Counted from the first letter of the stretch, positions 33,092 to 46,113 are shown. The stretch: DNA of 64,000 nucleotides from Sitta carolinensis (GCA_032173965.1 CM063288.1:14612501-14676500); one strand, 5' to 3'. Made by a program: numbers and translations. Notes: generated by a model from the letters alone, not told the origin.

Positions 33092-36000
33092 GACACCTCA
33101 GCTTGACTAGGTGCCAGCAGCGAGGGCCCTATCAGTGCGCGCTCGGGCCGTGGGGGTGGGGTGCGCAGTTCCTGACTTCTGGGCTTCAAACCCCGGGCAG
33201 TGATCAAGGATAATATTATGAGGAGAGACAAGGGGAGGAGGAGGGGGAAGGGGAAGCCGAGGACCAGGGGGTGTGGGGTGTGGGGGGGGGTGTGGTGGTG
33301 GTGAGAGGAAAGTTCAGATCTTCACGGTTTAAGGGGGAAAAAATATTAAAAGGCAAAGTGGTTGCCGTTGGGTTGCAGGGCAGCCTGGTCTGCAGGGAGT
33401 TTGGATGGGAGAGGTCAGCGCTTCTGATTTTGTGGAGGAAGAGGATGATCGAGTTATCAGGGTCTGATCTTGCGTGCTGTAGGCTGTGCCGTGGGGTAGC
33501 GGGCGGACGGGGGGCCTGGCAGCAGCCATGCCCTCCAAAGGTGAGCTCGGCTGGAGATGGCTGGGTGCCTGCCAGGCAGCTACTGCCGCCCGCCCGGGCC
33601 CAGGAAGGAGCCTGTGTGCGTGCGGGGTGCCCAGCCCTCCTATCCCTCTGCCCCTGGGCGAAGTTTAAAACCTCAGTGAGGCTTTGCCCTGTGCCGGGGT
33701 GCTCCCCTGACACCCCTAAACAGCAAGGGTTAACACGGCTGGACAGTGAGCAGAGGGAGGGCTGGGCTGCTTGTAAGGACTGTGTTAGATTCCTCTTTGG
33801 AAAAGTTCGCTGTTGCTTAGGGCATGCCAAAAAAGAAGGGGAATTTTGCCATGTGAGGTCCAATTTGCACGTTTTAGCTCATTCTTCTGCCTCTTGCCCC
33901 GCACAAAATGGGGAGGGAGAAGAAAAGGGAAAAAAAAAAAAAAGCGCTTTGCAGTGCTCATCCCCTGTCCTGGGCAGCTTGGGGTTTGTTGTCTTTTGTT
34001 CCACCACTGCATTCCTCAGGGTTACAGTTCTCCCGGCCCTGGTCCTTCTCACTTGCTCTCTTAGTTCTCATTCATCTCTAGGAGCAGGGAAGCTGGAAGC
34101 GTGGGGAAGGGGATCTCCAAAACTGGGGTGTGCAGCCCCCGCAGCTGTGCTCAGGGGTTACACCTGGAGCTGGGGGGGGGGTGGGGGGAGCCGAACCAAG
34201 GGTGGGAGTCTGCTCAGAAGCTCAAGCATGGGGGCATCTACCAGGGCACTGCGAAATTCAAAGGGATCAGCTAATTCTGAGTGAGGTTTATGTGCGATTC
34301 AAGTCAACCCCCCTTCCACAGGCACACACTCCTTCCTCCAAAGCTTCATATTCCCCAGGTTTCTTTTTAGATCAGTCATCTGTGCAGCTGCATTGCATGG
34401 ATTTTGCCACTAGAATGCACCCTTATCTATGGTAAGAGGACGGATGGTTGCTTAAAAGCATTAACTCCTTCTTCTCCAAAATTTCCAGCTTAAGGCTTTC
34501 TTTGCACCTCTCAGGTGTTCCCTGTTTTACTGCCTTTCTACCCCATGTGGACTCAGTAGTAAAGATCAAATTCCTCCTGTTCTTACCCTGTGCCCTTCAA
34601 AAAAGAAAACATTTCTAAGCTCGGTTGGGTGTTTTTCTGCTTTTCTTTCTACCAAGAGTTTTCCCAGAGATTTTATTTAATACTACCCGAATATCTGCTT
34701 AGATCACAGGTAACTGGGAAAAAAAAAAAAAAGGCACCTTTTAGGTAAAAAAAAGCATTCCCCAGGGGTTTTGTCTTGAAGTGCTTTGAAATGGTTTCTC
34801 CAGTTGACACTTAGGGCTTTTACAGCATATTAATTGCATCCTGCCACTGTTTTTTATGAGAATCTGCCACTGGTCTGAGTGGGTGCTTTGCAGAAAATAG
34901 CACTAGGCAGAGAGTGAGCACTGTTCACCTGGAGATCTGGAAGCACTTTGTGAGAGGGCTTGGGGCAGGCGAAAAATGGCTTTCCTCATTCTCTCATCCA
35001 GCCTGTAAGAAACAGAGTACCCTGTATTAATGCCTGGTACAGAGACAGTGAGAGTATCTGAGGGGTGGAGGAGAGGTTTCACTCCCACTCCTACCTGTGA
35101 GACACAAAATGGTGAGGCATGTAGAGAACTGCCTCCATCAAGCCCAGCTGCAAGCCCTGGCATGGGAGGCTTAGGCACGGCTGGATTGCCACGGGGCAGA
35201 GATCCTGCGAGGGATCCCAGGGGAAGCTGCTCTGACTTAGGGCTGTCCAGGCAATTCCTCTTGGGCCAAAACCCAGGTCATGTGAAATTGTCTTGCAGGC
35301 ACCCCCATTTCACTCATATGCTGTGTTGGGAGGACACTTATCCACAAAAGCTTGCCTGGAAACAGAGTCGTAACCTCAGTCAGAAAATGACAGTATTTTA
35401 GCCATGAGAGCTTTCCCCCCATTTTATGAAAGTAGTCTCAGCCATGGGCATCTTAAGGCTGCCACCTGTACTGAACCACTGAGGCCATCAGTTGGGATGG
35501 AGTTGCAGATTACCCCCTGGTCTGTGCCTTCTCCATGCTCTTCACAAGGTCTGTCTTTATGGCATCTTCTGCTGACACCAAAAAAACCCCCACTGTCAAC
35601 ATAAGACAGCCACAGGATGGTGTGCAGCGTATGGCTGGCTGTGAGCTGTAGGAGAGCCTGCAGCTAACAAAGATCACATTTCTCCTGGCTTGTGCTCTTC
35701 CAGGGGAGATCACAATCACGTTGTATGTTTATAAGACATGCTCTCTTTTTTTCAAGGGAGTGAACAGAGAGCATTCAGAGGAAACCAACATTTCTATTAG
35801 TGTATTCTAGTGTATTTCATTTCTGTAGACTCTATATGTTACATATAGCTCTGCTTCAAAAAGAGAAATAATTATTTGGAAAGCAGTTATTGTTCTTAAC
35901 TTATCTGATATGTTACATTTCATTATGATAGTCTCAGTAATATGCAAAAAGCACTGACTTTTTTGGGTATGATAAAAAAGATGGAACACATACTTTAAGC
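33092..36000. other. IGFBP5 upstream flank
   Basis: There is no supported gene here. The first 1.2 kb is moderately GC-rich with G-runs (for example 34171-34188) and holds a 337-codon stop-free + frame (33271-34284, first ATG at 33445) of doubtful meaning. An A-run lies at about 34719-34732. Confidence 0.6.
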
Positions 36001-36009
36001 AGTTTGGGC

Positions 36010-36040
36010 TAATCTGTGTGTTTTGGAAGCACACAGATTA
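36010..36040. repeat. 11-bp perfect inverted repeat (hairpin)
   Basis: The arms TAATCTGTGTG (36010-36020) and CACACAGATTA (36030-36040) surround a 9-base loop. No terminator or RNA gene context is visible. Confidence 0.7.
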
Positions 36041-39039
36041 TGTTTTAGAACATAAAAAAAGGCCAGGCAATCTAGAAAGATTAAGAGCTGAATAACAGAT
36101 ACAAAAGTAAGATACCTTTTTCTTCTCCCTCCAAAACCACTGTCCAGTTTTTGTAGATCTGAAGCTCATTAGCAAAATAATGCTTGTACGGGAGAATGTA
36201 TAATTTTTTTTTTTCATGAGCAAGCATTAAAAAACACTGAATAGTTGTGAAATCAGGTGCCTGAAGGATCGTTCTGAAAAAAATAAAAAGCCAATACTTC
36301 TACAATCCTTGGAGGGAAAAACGACAAGCAACAGAAGTAGAATTGATGGGACAAGTCTGAGACAGAAGTGCAGAAAGGAGAGATGAGCACCAGCAGGAGG
36401 TGCAGATATCGACACAGTATTTCACTTTGCATGGAGACTGTGTTGAGTGTCAAAAGCAAAATGTGATTTCTTCACAAGATATTTGTTCTTCCCTTGGACA
36501 GTGCCTTCTTGCTTTCGATGATAACCCCAACTAGTGTTTGCAGCTTCATGCTGGGAGCCCCTTTCCCGCAGGACCCCGCAGCCCATCCCACAGCAGTGGA
36601 TGTAGTAGAGCTAGCGAGGGCTAGGTGGCATACTGGATACATTGGAGAGTCACCTCCAAGGACTTCCTTCGACATCCAGCAAGGGTTAGGCTGAATGAAA
36701 TTATCTCTTTGCAAGCAGCTTTCTGTGTCACTAAAAAAACAAAGCAGCTGATGCTTCCAGTGAAGACAGCATCAATGTTTTGCTTTCTAACATGCCTCAT
36801 GGGGGTATCAATTTTAAACCGCATGTAGAAATGGAGTCTCCCCCCCACCAGATCAGCGCCTGGGTGTTCTGTGGGGCTGTGTTGGCTCTGTTTCACATTA
36901 TCAGGGCTCAGCTGCCAAGATTTCCAGTGGTGACGGGTGACTGGGGTGCCTCCACCTCCCAATGTCCCATACGCCCATACGGGTCAGCTTGGGGTGCAAA
37001 GTGGGGGGATTCAGTAAGAGAGAGACATCAGATCCTGAGCATCAGGAGGTCATTCCTCAGAGACTTGCACAAGGACTGAAGCATAAATGTGATACTGGAT
37101 GTTTAAATGATAGAGGCAGAAATAGCTCAGAGGACAAATTCCTGAGCACAGACAAAATTAATTTCTTCTGCTAACGGTGAAAAGACAGATGTTTCATCAT
37201 GAGCAGACAACAGAGGTTCCCCCTTTGCAGCTTCCTGGCAGGAGTGGAGAGCAGAGGTGGTTGTGCTGCTGGTGTCTCTCAAGGACCCCAGTGTGCAGCG
37301 AGCAGTTCAGTGCCCCTCCCAGCACCGTGCATGGCCTAGCAACAAGTAGTGCTCTGAGTCTCCTGCACCACTGGCCATGCATGCTATAGCCTGGGGCCAC
37401 GTATGTTCCTGCTTCCCTGGGGCATTGGAAAAGTGCAGTCTAGCTCTGGGGAGAGATGCTCGATGACTGAGGATGAGTTGCAAAACAAGCTTCAATTTTC
37501 CTTATCTGTGCAACAGGACTGCTGAGGCTTTTGTGTCTCAGAGGGCTCAGGGTGGACTTAAAAGGCTGTCTTTTTAAATGGCTGGAGATCTTGTCAAGGT
37601 GCTCTGCAAGCTGAAAATATCCATGTGATTCACTTGCTTTCCACCTCCACCTTCCCCCGCTTCATGCTGCCCTCATTGTTTTTTTGTTATTAATTGTTTT
37701 TGATTCAGACAATGCCTCTCCTTTGGCCTCAGGCAGACACACTGGCTGAATCACTAAAACACTTTAGCACACATCTGCTGAGGCAGCAAAACTCAGTATC
37801 TCCTTCTCTCTTTTTCTGCCTCTCCAGTATCACAGTCAAAAGGTGACTGAGACACAAAGTAGATCTGAAATTGGCTGAAAAGGGAAAGTGCTCCCAGCTG
37901 AAGTGCAAAAAACACCTGCCTCTAATAAAAATAAATGAGAAACATCATCAATAACCAGGAGAAAAAGTAGTGTAAATAAAGAAAGAGTATAAATTCAGAT
38001 GGTCTCTGGGAAACTTGAGCAGATGCTCTAGCCTGCTGTCTTCTGGAGGTATTGGCTAATCATTTACCTTGTAATGCAGTAAAATACAGGGGGCTGCTGT
38101 GTCTCTCTAGCATAGACTCAGGTGCTCTAGAAACCTTGCTGTGCATGTGGATGCCATGGTGATGGGTGACACAGAAATACCATAGATTGTTGCTGTGGCA
38201 GAAGAGGGGCATCTCCTAGAAGAAGGAGTTGTCCTAAGAAGGATACTCCTTTCTGCCCGTGTAAGATTTTACATGTTCTGAGTACTTGGATAACGATTCA
38301 AGGTAGAAAATATGTTTGGAGTTTACTGTGAATCTTGAAGTCCCTTACCGGGTATGTTGTGTAGAGGTGGAATGTCCTTTGCCTCTGTGGTCATGTACCT
38401 GCTGCTGGCCCAAGAACAGCAGTGAGGAGTACTTTACCTCAAGGAGATGACTCCTGATTGTGACCTCCCTCCAAGCCTGCTCTGTGCACATTCATTCCTG
38501 AACCTTTGCATAGTGCCTGAGGAGCTGGCATGAAAATACCCTCTTGGAGCACTGCTGATTTCATTTTTTCTTTTTTCATCTTTCAACCACTCTGGATTCC
38601 CTTCTGCTCTGTGCATGAGCCAAGATGGATATAGGCTTTTCATCTCTTTTTGTGATGCCGTGTGCCTGGAAATGTTCTTGTTTGAATCAATGTTACCACC
38701 AGGAACATACCAAAACCCCTGTCTGAAGGGGTAATTGTCATGGAGAGTCTCATGGGTGGATGTCTGTATGCACCATTGACAGGAGTGGGTATGGATGGTT
38801 TGGAGGCTTTCTAGGGACGAGGAAACATAATCCCTAATGCCTGACTCTGAAGAGCTCTTAGAAACCAGCCTGTCTCTTCTGCTGATGTGCTGCAGAAGTT
38901 CCCAGGGACGTCCAAATTACTCTGGGATCTGTGGATAACAAGTGCTGGTTGTTACCATTCATAGTCACTTTAGATAGGGAGAACTCTCCTGCCTGTGACT
39001 ATCACACCTTGATTTCTTGCAGAGCTTTCTAGTGGGATG
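36041..39039. other. Intergenic desert, segment 1
   Basis: I see no gene, RNA gene or recognisable mobile element here. Short open frames lack coding signs. Confidence 0.6.
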
Positions 39040-39800
39040 CCTGTGTGCAGCTGTCTTCATTAAATACCCACAGTGAGCAGTTGTATTGTTCAAAGGACAA
39101 TTAAGGTCCTCACTGAATTAATTCAGGCTGCAGCTTCCCTGATGTGAAAGGAAAATATCCTGTCTCTGTCCCATCCCGGACACATGCATGGAGCCTCATC
39201 CCTGAAGGTCTGCAGAGTGCTGTAAGATTAGAAATGCATGAAGTATTTCAGGGTCCTGCTGAGACTCTGGGGACAGCAGGTTCTGTGATGGTGGTGCTGG
39301 CTCACTCAAGACTGGAGGGAGATGGACCCAAACCAGAGGGGCCCTCAAACCCTGCTTGGATACATCCTCTTCTCAGCCACCAGCAACTGGCCTGGATGTG
39401 GGCTCATGATTATATCCCTGAAGTAATTCCCTGGACTTCTCCTTATCCCCACTCTATAATTATTTATAGTTATTTTCTAATGGCTGTCCTACCACTTGTT
39501 TTCTTTCTGGCTTTCTTTTTCTTCCGAGTAATGAAAACACATCAATGGCCTTTTTCCAAGAACAGTTATTAAAGCCATCACCCCTGCCTATCCCCCCTCC
39601 CCTCGTTTAAAGCCTATCAAGCTCCATTGGATTTGTGGCCAGAGTTTGCATCGAATTACTATTTTAGGGTTGCCAAATAAGCACAACCAGAAAGTTTGGA
39701 AGGAGGGGGTGGGAGAGAGAAAGAAGAATAGGGAGAGAAAGTTATAATCTTCCCAGATCACTATTAATTACATTTATAATAATTATACTTTTCCAGACGG
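39040..39800. promoter_or_regulatory. Candidate conserved non-coding element (MEF2 and homeodomain-type sites)
   Basis: This segment is dense in developmental factor-like motifs. It has a 14-base palindrome CTGAATTAATTCAG (39113-39126), inverted ATTGT/ACAAT HMG-type cores just before it, a full MEF2 consensus on the - strand (CTATAAATAA, 39460-39469), and a run of TAAT-containing AT-rich sequence near 39650-39790. There is no coding signal. Its standing as an enhancer is an inference. Confidence 0.35.
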
Positions 39801-42800
39801 TTACACTGCTGACAAGTAGGAGGATCAGCTCTTGCAGGGTAACCTGTGTGTGTATTTTGGCCTTTACTTTTCCTATACAGTAAATCCTTTGTGACTTGTA
39901 GCTGCTGCTGGGACACCTCTGTCCCCAGTGTGGTGGAGAGGACAATGTGCACGTGGAGGGAGGGTGGATGGCTTCACTCCCTCGATGACAGAGCTTGCTG
40001 CCACAAACAGGTCCCAGCTTGGCTTGCCAACTTGCCACCTCCTCTGAGTTTGAATTTCAGTGCCTTGTTTTGTTAACCCAGTCCCCTGATGGTCTGGAGC
40101 ACAGCAGAGGTGGGGTGCAGGATGCCAGACTGGGGGTAATTATCTAAAGCTGTTGCTGAAGGCAAAGAGGTATTAAGGGGTGCTCCTGTGGCTCTAGACT
40201 GAGCTGTGCCTCCTGATCTCCTGGGCGCATACTCTTGCATGGGTGGATCTAGTGGATGAACAGAGCAATTTGGAGTAGCTCTCACAAGTCAGACTGTTCT
40301 TTATGTGTCAGAGGATATTTATTTATTTAAAGAGGTGTAGCAATTAGGGAAGAGAACAGAGATGTCAAAAGGAAATTGTCTTTATTCCAGCCAGCTTCTT
40401 CTGGTGCCTCTTTCTGAGGCCACTGTCCTCCCCAGTCTCCTGCAGCGCTGAAATCCCTGACAAGTGTCTCCCTCGTATTGTGGCAGAGGTTATTCTCTCC
40501 TCTCATTGCCTTTGCCTGACATTTCCTGCTTGGCACCTCTTCTCCTATCCTAAGTCAGAGGGGCGAGGACCCAAATACTCATCAGAAACAAAACCTCAAA
40601 GGCATTAAAATAACACATTTTGTCATTGACCCAGTTATCTCCATTTTCAGAGCTGTCTTACTTCAGACACATCAAAACTTTGGATCCCACATATTCTCAC
40701 CTGTAATGTGATATATTTTATGTCTTCTATGAAATGCCCTTCCAAAAACTCTGTATTACACAGGGCCCTCAGTGAAGAACAGAAACACCCTCTTACTTGT
40801 GGGGAAATATTTTTTACAACATCCACTTTGTCTCCAGCCTGTGAATCCTGATCCTCAAGGGTAAACTAAAGTAATACTGACTCTTGAACTAAAATTCATA
40901 ACTCTCCTGCCTGTGTCAAATCACAGCCTCAACTAGAGATATTAATTTTATGGCATATTACAGCTTCCCTGCAGTTTACCTGTCCCCCAGGATTCCAAAG
41001 GCAATAATTGTCTGTCTGTCTGTCTGTCTGTCCCTCCAGGACTGAAAGCTTTTTTACTTCCCCTTTTCCACCTTCCTCCTCTGCTTTCCAGTTGCTGGCT
41101 CCCTTAAGATAGACAGGCATGGCCATCATGGTGGAGAGACACAGGTGGTGTTTGTGAGCCAGGGACAGATCTCCCTGGCACTCCTGACAGATGGCTTGCA
41201 GCAGTGTTCCCCTTGTTCTCTCGCCTGTGCAGTAATTGCAAAAGTACATAGAGCAAGAGCTGAAGAGCCTCACTGCCAGTCTGCCACCGTAACTCCCTTA
41301 CCTCCTTGGTGAGGGGGGCATTTTTGCCCTTTGAAAGGCACATGTTTTCCCCTTGTTTTCTCTGGGAAGCATCCTGATTCCCTTTTCTGCCCTGCTTGCC
41401 ACCTGGCAGAGCAGAGCAGTGCTTGTGGATGCCCCAGCAAGAGTCATTGCCACTATCTGAAGAACAGCCATTGGACACACTGGTCCATAGGGTTGAGGCT
41501 GGCCCTAAGGATTGCTTCACTCAGTGTTAAAGGAAATAGGAAGTGGTATTAAACTAGATGCATAAAAAGTAGTGTTAAAGCACATATCTAAAAAAGGCAG
41601 TTGAAATAAGACCAGATGCAACAATCCAGGAAGGAGTTGAGGGAAAACAGAGTCTCTGCCCAGTTACAGAAATAGTGAGGCCTTCAATGTACAAATGTCT
41701 CTTGGGCTCCCAGACTCAGAGCAGACATCAAAGGCCTGAACTTGGTCCAAACCATCATTTCTATTCTTTTCCCCCTGCCCTCCTCCCTTTTTCTTTTCTT
41801 GAGAGGGAACCTCCACAGCCTTTTGTGAACCAAGTTTCACAACCTGGGGCATGTGGCTTTCTCTGCAGTCTTCCTATTTTCCTTTCACAGCCGTGCTGTG
41901 GTAGGCTAAGAGAGGGGAAAGTCAGAGCCACGTATGCCTCTCATTGGTCCTAACTCTTCAGACGAGTTACTGTGAGGTCGAGTGAAGCAAGTGGGTCTCA
42001 CAGCAAGAGCCAGCACCCTCATGGATCTTTGCTGGGAAACAGCATATGAGCATATGACTCTTGTGCTTTTGCAGCCTGGGGAAATGTAGTGATTCACACA
42101 CTCGTGCCAGTAGGTGACATCTTTGTGATGGGATGCATGTGTTCGCATCAGGAAGTAATTCAGTATTCCCCCTGCATATCAGGCTGATGGAAACTTGCTC
42201 AGACCGAAGGCATGCTCTGGCACACGTGACCTCACATCTTTTAGGGCACTTCCTGCAATGGTCCCGAGAAAATGCCAGCCAACTGTGTGCTGTTTGGCAA
42301 GAGGATAGTAATGGCAACAGGGCAAGAAAGCACAGCCCTCCTGCAAGAGAAAATTCCAGGAGAGCTGCTCCATAGCTGTGGGCTGCACATTCCACTGGGA
42401 TCCATGGACCTTTGGTCACCATCCTTCTGTCTGAAACAAGTCTGGTATAAATGATGCCTTAAAATATTTGGCTTCCTCTAGGGCAGTTAGTTTTCACATT
42501 TCAGATGGGAGCCTGAGATTGAATCAGTGAGTGCAAAATGGGCAACAGATGGTTGAGGGCTCGAGTGAAATGTAGACCAGCTTGACAGGGTAGACTCAGC
42601 GGACAGTGCCATGAAGAATAGGCAATTTACAATCGTTAAGAAGAGGAGCAGGATCTCCCTTTCCTGTGGCATAAGGAAGCTGGAGAACCCTTTCTTGGTC
42701 ACATTTGGAAGGACCACAATTAACAAGCATTCTGGCAATGATGCCATTTTTGCCAGCATTCATATACCAGAGTGATGGATTCTTCCTCAGGACAAGAACT

Positions 42801-43312
42801 TTATCTGTGAACAAAAGTCTCTGCGTAAGTTTCAGCCAAAGGAAAAAAATCATTCCTCCCACGTGCCTTCATTTTTATGGCCCATTTGCACTCTTTTTCC
42901 GGAGTTTTCAGCAGCCTCTTCAATCTTCCTGCAGAAATCCCTGAGGACAGTCTGATCCAACATAAACTTTACTGTAGCAGCTTTCCCAGGTGACTGGCTC
43001 CTGTAGCTATTCTCTGTGCTCTAGCTCTGCCTGAAGTCATTACTCGTTGCCAGATCCTTGATGCTTTTCTGAGGTCTCCAAGTCTGTGAACAGCACATTG
43101 CCTGAGTTCCCATCTCTTCCTTGATGTCCTTCTTGTCTGCCTCTTAAAATCTCATCTTTCCAAAGCATGGCCAGAGTTTTCAGATCTTGTATGTCACACT
43201 CTCCGCTAAAGCCTTCCAAAACCCAAACATATTTCAATTGTAATGGTGCAAGATTTTGGAGGAGATCACAGAGTCATAAAGACCTTCATCTCATCCTCAA
43301 CTTTACTGACAC
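39801..43312. other. Intergenic desert, segment 2
   Basis: Apart from the TGTC microsatellite at 41009-41032, I recognise nothing in this stretch. Confidence 0.6.
41009..41032. repeat. (TGTC)6 microsatellite
   Basis: These are six perfect TGTC units. Confidence 0.95.
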
Positions 43313-43590
43313 TCATGGAATCATAGCACAGTAAAATTGTTTGGGTCAAATGCAGCATTATAGGTTATCTTGTTCCAACCCCTTGTCATGGGCAGGGATA
43401 CATTTCACTAGACCAGGTTGCTCAGAGGCCCATCCTAGCTTTGAACACTTCCAGGCATGAGGTAGCCACAGCTTCTCTGGGCAACGTGTTCCAGTGCCTT
43501 ACCACCCTCATTGTGAAGAAATGAAAACAACTCTTCCAAATGAATGTAATAGCCTATCCTTGCAGACTCCATCCCATCTCTCCTTATACA
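43313..43590 (-). mobile_element. CR1 LINE fragment including its 3' end
   Basis: On + it begins with catggaatcatag, the complement of the CR1 terminal ATTCTATG-type octamers. It continues through ttgttccaacccc, catgggcagggatac, accaggttgctcagaggcccatcc, tttgaacacttccaggcatgaggtagccacagcttctctgggcaac and the ccagtgccttaccaccctca block. The copy is 5'-truncated, as is usual, and moderately diverged. Confidence 0.9.
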
Positions 43591-44759
43591 TTTAAATGTT
43601 GGTTGTGTGGTTGAAAGTAGTTGTGGAGCTATTTTGTGGTTAAAGTTAGGTGCGTAAGATCTGAGATGTTCCTAAATCTGAGAGAGTTTTGATGGATGTT
43701 GAGAAATCCTGCCCTTTCCAGGGTCAGTTGGCCAAGTGGTGTCTGCTTCAGTGTTTGCAGCGTTCCTCCAAAACAGCCTGGCTTTTGTGCCTTGGAGTGC
43801 ACTGCTTTTCCAGCAGGCTTGTGGGCCCTTTGGCTGATGGCTGCTCAGCTTGCAGGGCCCAGGCAGGAGCAGGTGGCTGCAGTCACCCTGGTACAGATGC
43901 AGCTCCACAGGATGTCTTAGGCTCAGTCATGCCTGCATCTGTTCCAGCTGGTGGATGATCCAGAAGGGCCACTTCTGGCTGAAGAGGTTGCTGGAGAGTG
44001 GCCTAGATAAAGTTTGGACTTAGGAAATCTGTTCCTGGAGCTACAGTTTTAACCCAGCATGATATGTGGCTGCTGAGTTACAATCACCAGTCCTTTTCCT
44101 TCTCTGCCATAACCAGTTTCCATAAGCACTGAAAGTCAAGGTCTACAAAAAAACTCAACAAAACAAATCGCCCAAAAAAAGCAAACAAAAAAAAACCCCT
44201 CTCTGTTGAGGGAAAAGATTCGTTAAGTGACTACATTTCCTGTACATCAGATGGTTGAGGACGTACAGGTTTCCCCAGTTTCCAGGGCACTGTAAAATCA
44301 AACACAATAGGAAGGAGGAATAAGATTAATGGGAAAAGTGTCATGGTCTGTTCTCATCCAGAGCAGTCTCACCAAAAGTGATGGGACTGTGCCAGTGAAG
44401 GCATGAGCAGGATTTGGCCTTGCATCTGTTAAATGAGGACATTACCAGAGTACCAGATTACACAGCCTAGTTCTCTAAATTCTGCTAAAGTAGAAAAGAT
44501 TTGTTAGAAGGCTGCGAGGTCAGGAAAGCAAGTTTATTGGTTTAGCAGCCTTCTGCTGTGCTGGAGACCCCAGGCGATGGCAAGCACAGCTCTGGCCAGT
44601 GTTTCACATCTTTTGCTTTGTCATTTAAAGACTTGTAAAAAGGACAATGAGACATTCTCCTTTCTTTCTCTTCAATATTTGCACAGTTGGAGTAATTCTT
44701 ACTCTGTGCTTTTTTTTTTTTCTCCTCAGAAAACAAGTGCTTCAATGCCCTTATTTTCT
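43591..44759. other. Intergenic desert, segment 3
   Basis: There is an A-rich low-complexity stretch at about 44150-44200 and a T-run at about 44710-44720. No gene is supported. Confidence 0.6.
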
Positions 44760-45110
44760 AAATAAACCGAACATGCCCACACAAGTGCACCCACGAATAT
44801 GAGCAGCCCAGAGCGCATGACCACAACAACGAACCATTTTGTAGCACAGTCTTCATGAATATCCTGTTCAGACCAGCCGAGCCCCCTGTTCATAAACAGC
44901 TCTATAGTTCCTATTAACCAGCAGCCCTCCAGTAATGATCCGTTCTGTTCAGCCCTGTACCCTTTGGTGACCTCCCAATAAAAGACCCTACTATTGCTGC
45001 GCAGCTTGGCCACAATTAATCAGCGTAGCTCTGGGCTTGCAAATTACTTTCACCCTTGCCAGCCATTACTTTCGAGTGACCCTACAATAACAAATCGAGA
45101 TCCACTGCTG
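44760..45110. promoter_or_regulatory. Candidate conserved non-coding element retaining CpGs
   Basis: This block of moderate GC keeps about ten isolated CpGs, whereas surrounding DNA is CpG-depleted. It also contains homeodomain-like cores (for example acaattaatca near 45012). It is not coding and not a known repeat. CpG retention without GC richness suggests selection. A conserved IGFBP5 enhancer is one reading. Confidence 0.4.
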
Positions 45111-45135
45111 GCAAAATAGTCAAGGTTGGCTTTTT

Positions 45136-45148
45136 CCCCCCCCCCCCC
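45136..45148. repeat. C13 homopolymer
   Basis: A run of 13 C follows five T, just after the candidate conserved element. Confidence 0.95.
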
Positions 45149-46006
45149 AATACCTCAAAACAGCTCTCTAAATAATTTTTTCCCTATCCATTTCAGAAAT
45201 TAAAAGGTTTAACCTGAGCACAAAGAAATAGTAATTTGGAGGAAAAGGCAGAGATCACTTTTAATAGGTTAATTGTCCAGTCAGGAAAAAGAAGGAACAC
45301 TCAATGTTGGTCTGGAGGATCCAAGTCACAGATCACATTTGTAGAACTGCAGAGTGTGTGTGTCCCCACCCTAGAAGAGGAGGATGCCACCCATCTTGTG
45401 CCTGGGCCTGTCTCTTGCCTGAGATCCTTATCAAAAGCTTAGGAGATGCTGTGACAGCTGTGCTGAGGGGTGTGCCCACAGTTCCGTAGCACGGTCACAT
45501 GCTGGTGCTTGAGCCCCAGCTCTCTTTAGCTTCCCTGTGCAAGTGCAGTCATAAACCTCTGATTTGTGCCCCCGCCCCCTTCCCTGCTCTTTCTGGGGTG
45601 GTTTGCTGGTGGCCAATGCTGTGAACTTTTTCCTATAGTGGGTAGTTAATTTCCAGCTCTCTTCTTTATCTGGTTGTCAGTTTTCAAGAAAACTGTAGAA
45701 ATGTTGCATCTTGGAGCACCCTGCAGTGCTGTCAGATTGGGTTGAAATGGGCCAGTGGGTTGAAAAGCTACTGCAAAGTCATGGGGATGTGAAAATGCCC
45801 ATACCCTTAAGCATAAATGAGACAGGGCATCATTCGGTCTGTGGTGTCTGGTGTCACAGCATTGTGATGGCATTTTCACTGTGTCCTTCATAAGCTTCTG
45901 CCAAAGTCAGAGTCTGGAATTTGTCCTCTTTCACCTTGTTTTAGCACCTGGGGTTGAAATGAATTTTAAAAGCAGAGGGAAGCAAAAAGAGCTGGCACAC
46001 AGTGGG

Positions 46007-46113
46007 GTCCTGGCTCTGATCTCTCCAGAGCCACTGACTCACTCTGTGATCTTCAGCAAAGCTGTTGACCTGCTTGTGCTTTGTGCTACACAGCTGGAAA
46101 ATTGAGTGGGGGA
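46007..46113 (+). mobile_element. MIR/CORE-SINE-like relic
   Basis: The segment follows the MIR order: a tRNA-head end (gtcctggctctgat), then gccactgactcactctgtgatctt, then a diverged caaagctgttgacctgcttgtgct stretch and a final ggaaaattgagtgggg. The core ccactgactcactntgtga is well kept. Such copies are very old and scarce in birds. Confidence 0.5.

Noticed and set aside
39144..39572. 142-codon + strand frame with a hydrophobic C-terminal segment
   Set aside because: The hydrophobic run comes from T-rich DNA within a candidate regulatory block. No signal of a real membrane protein family is visible.
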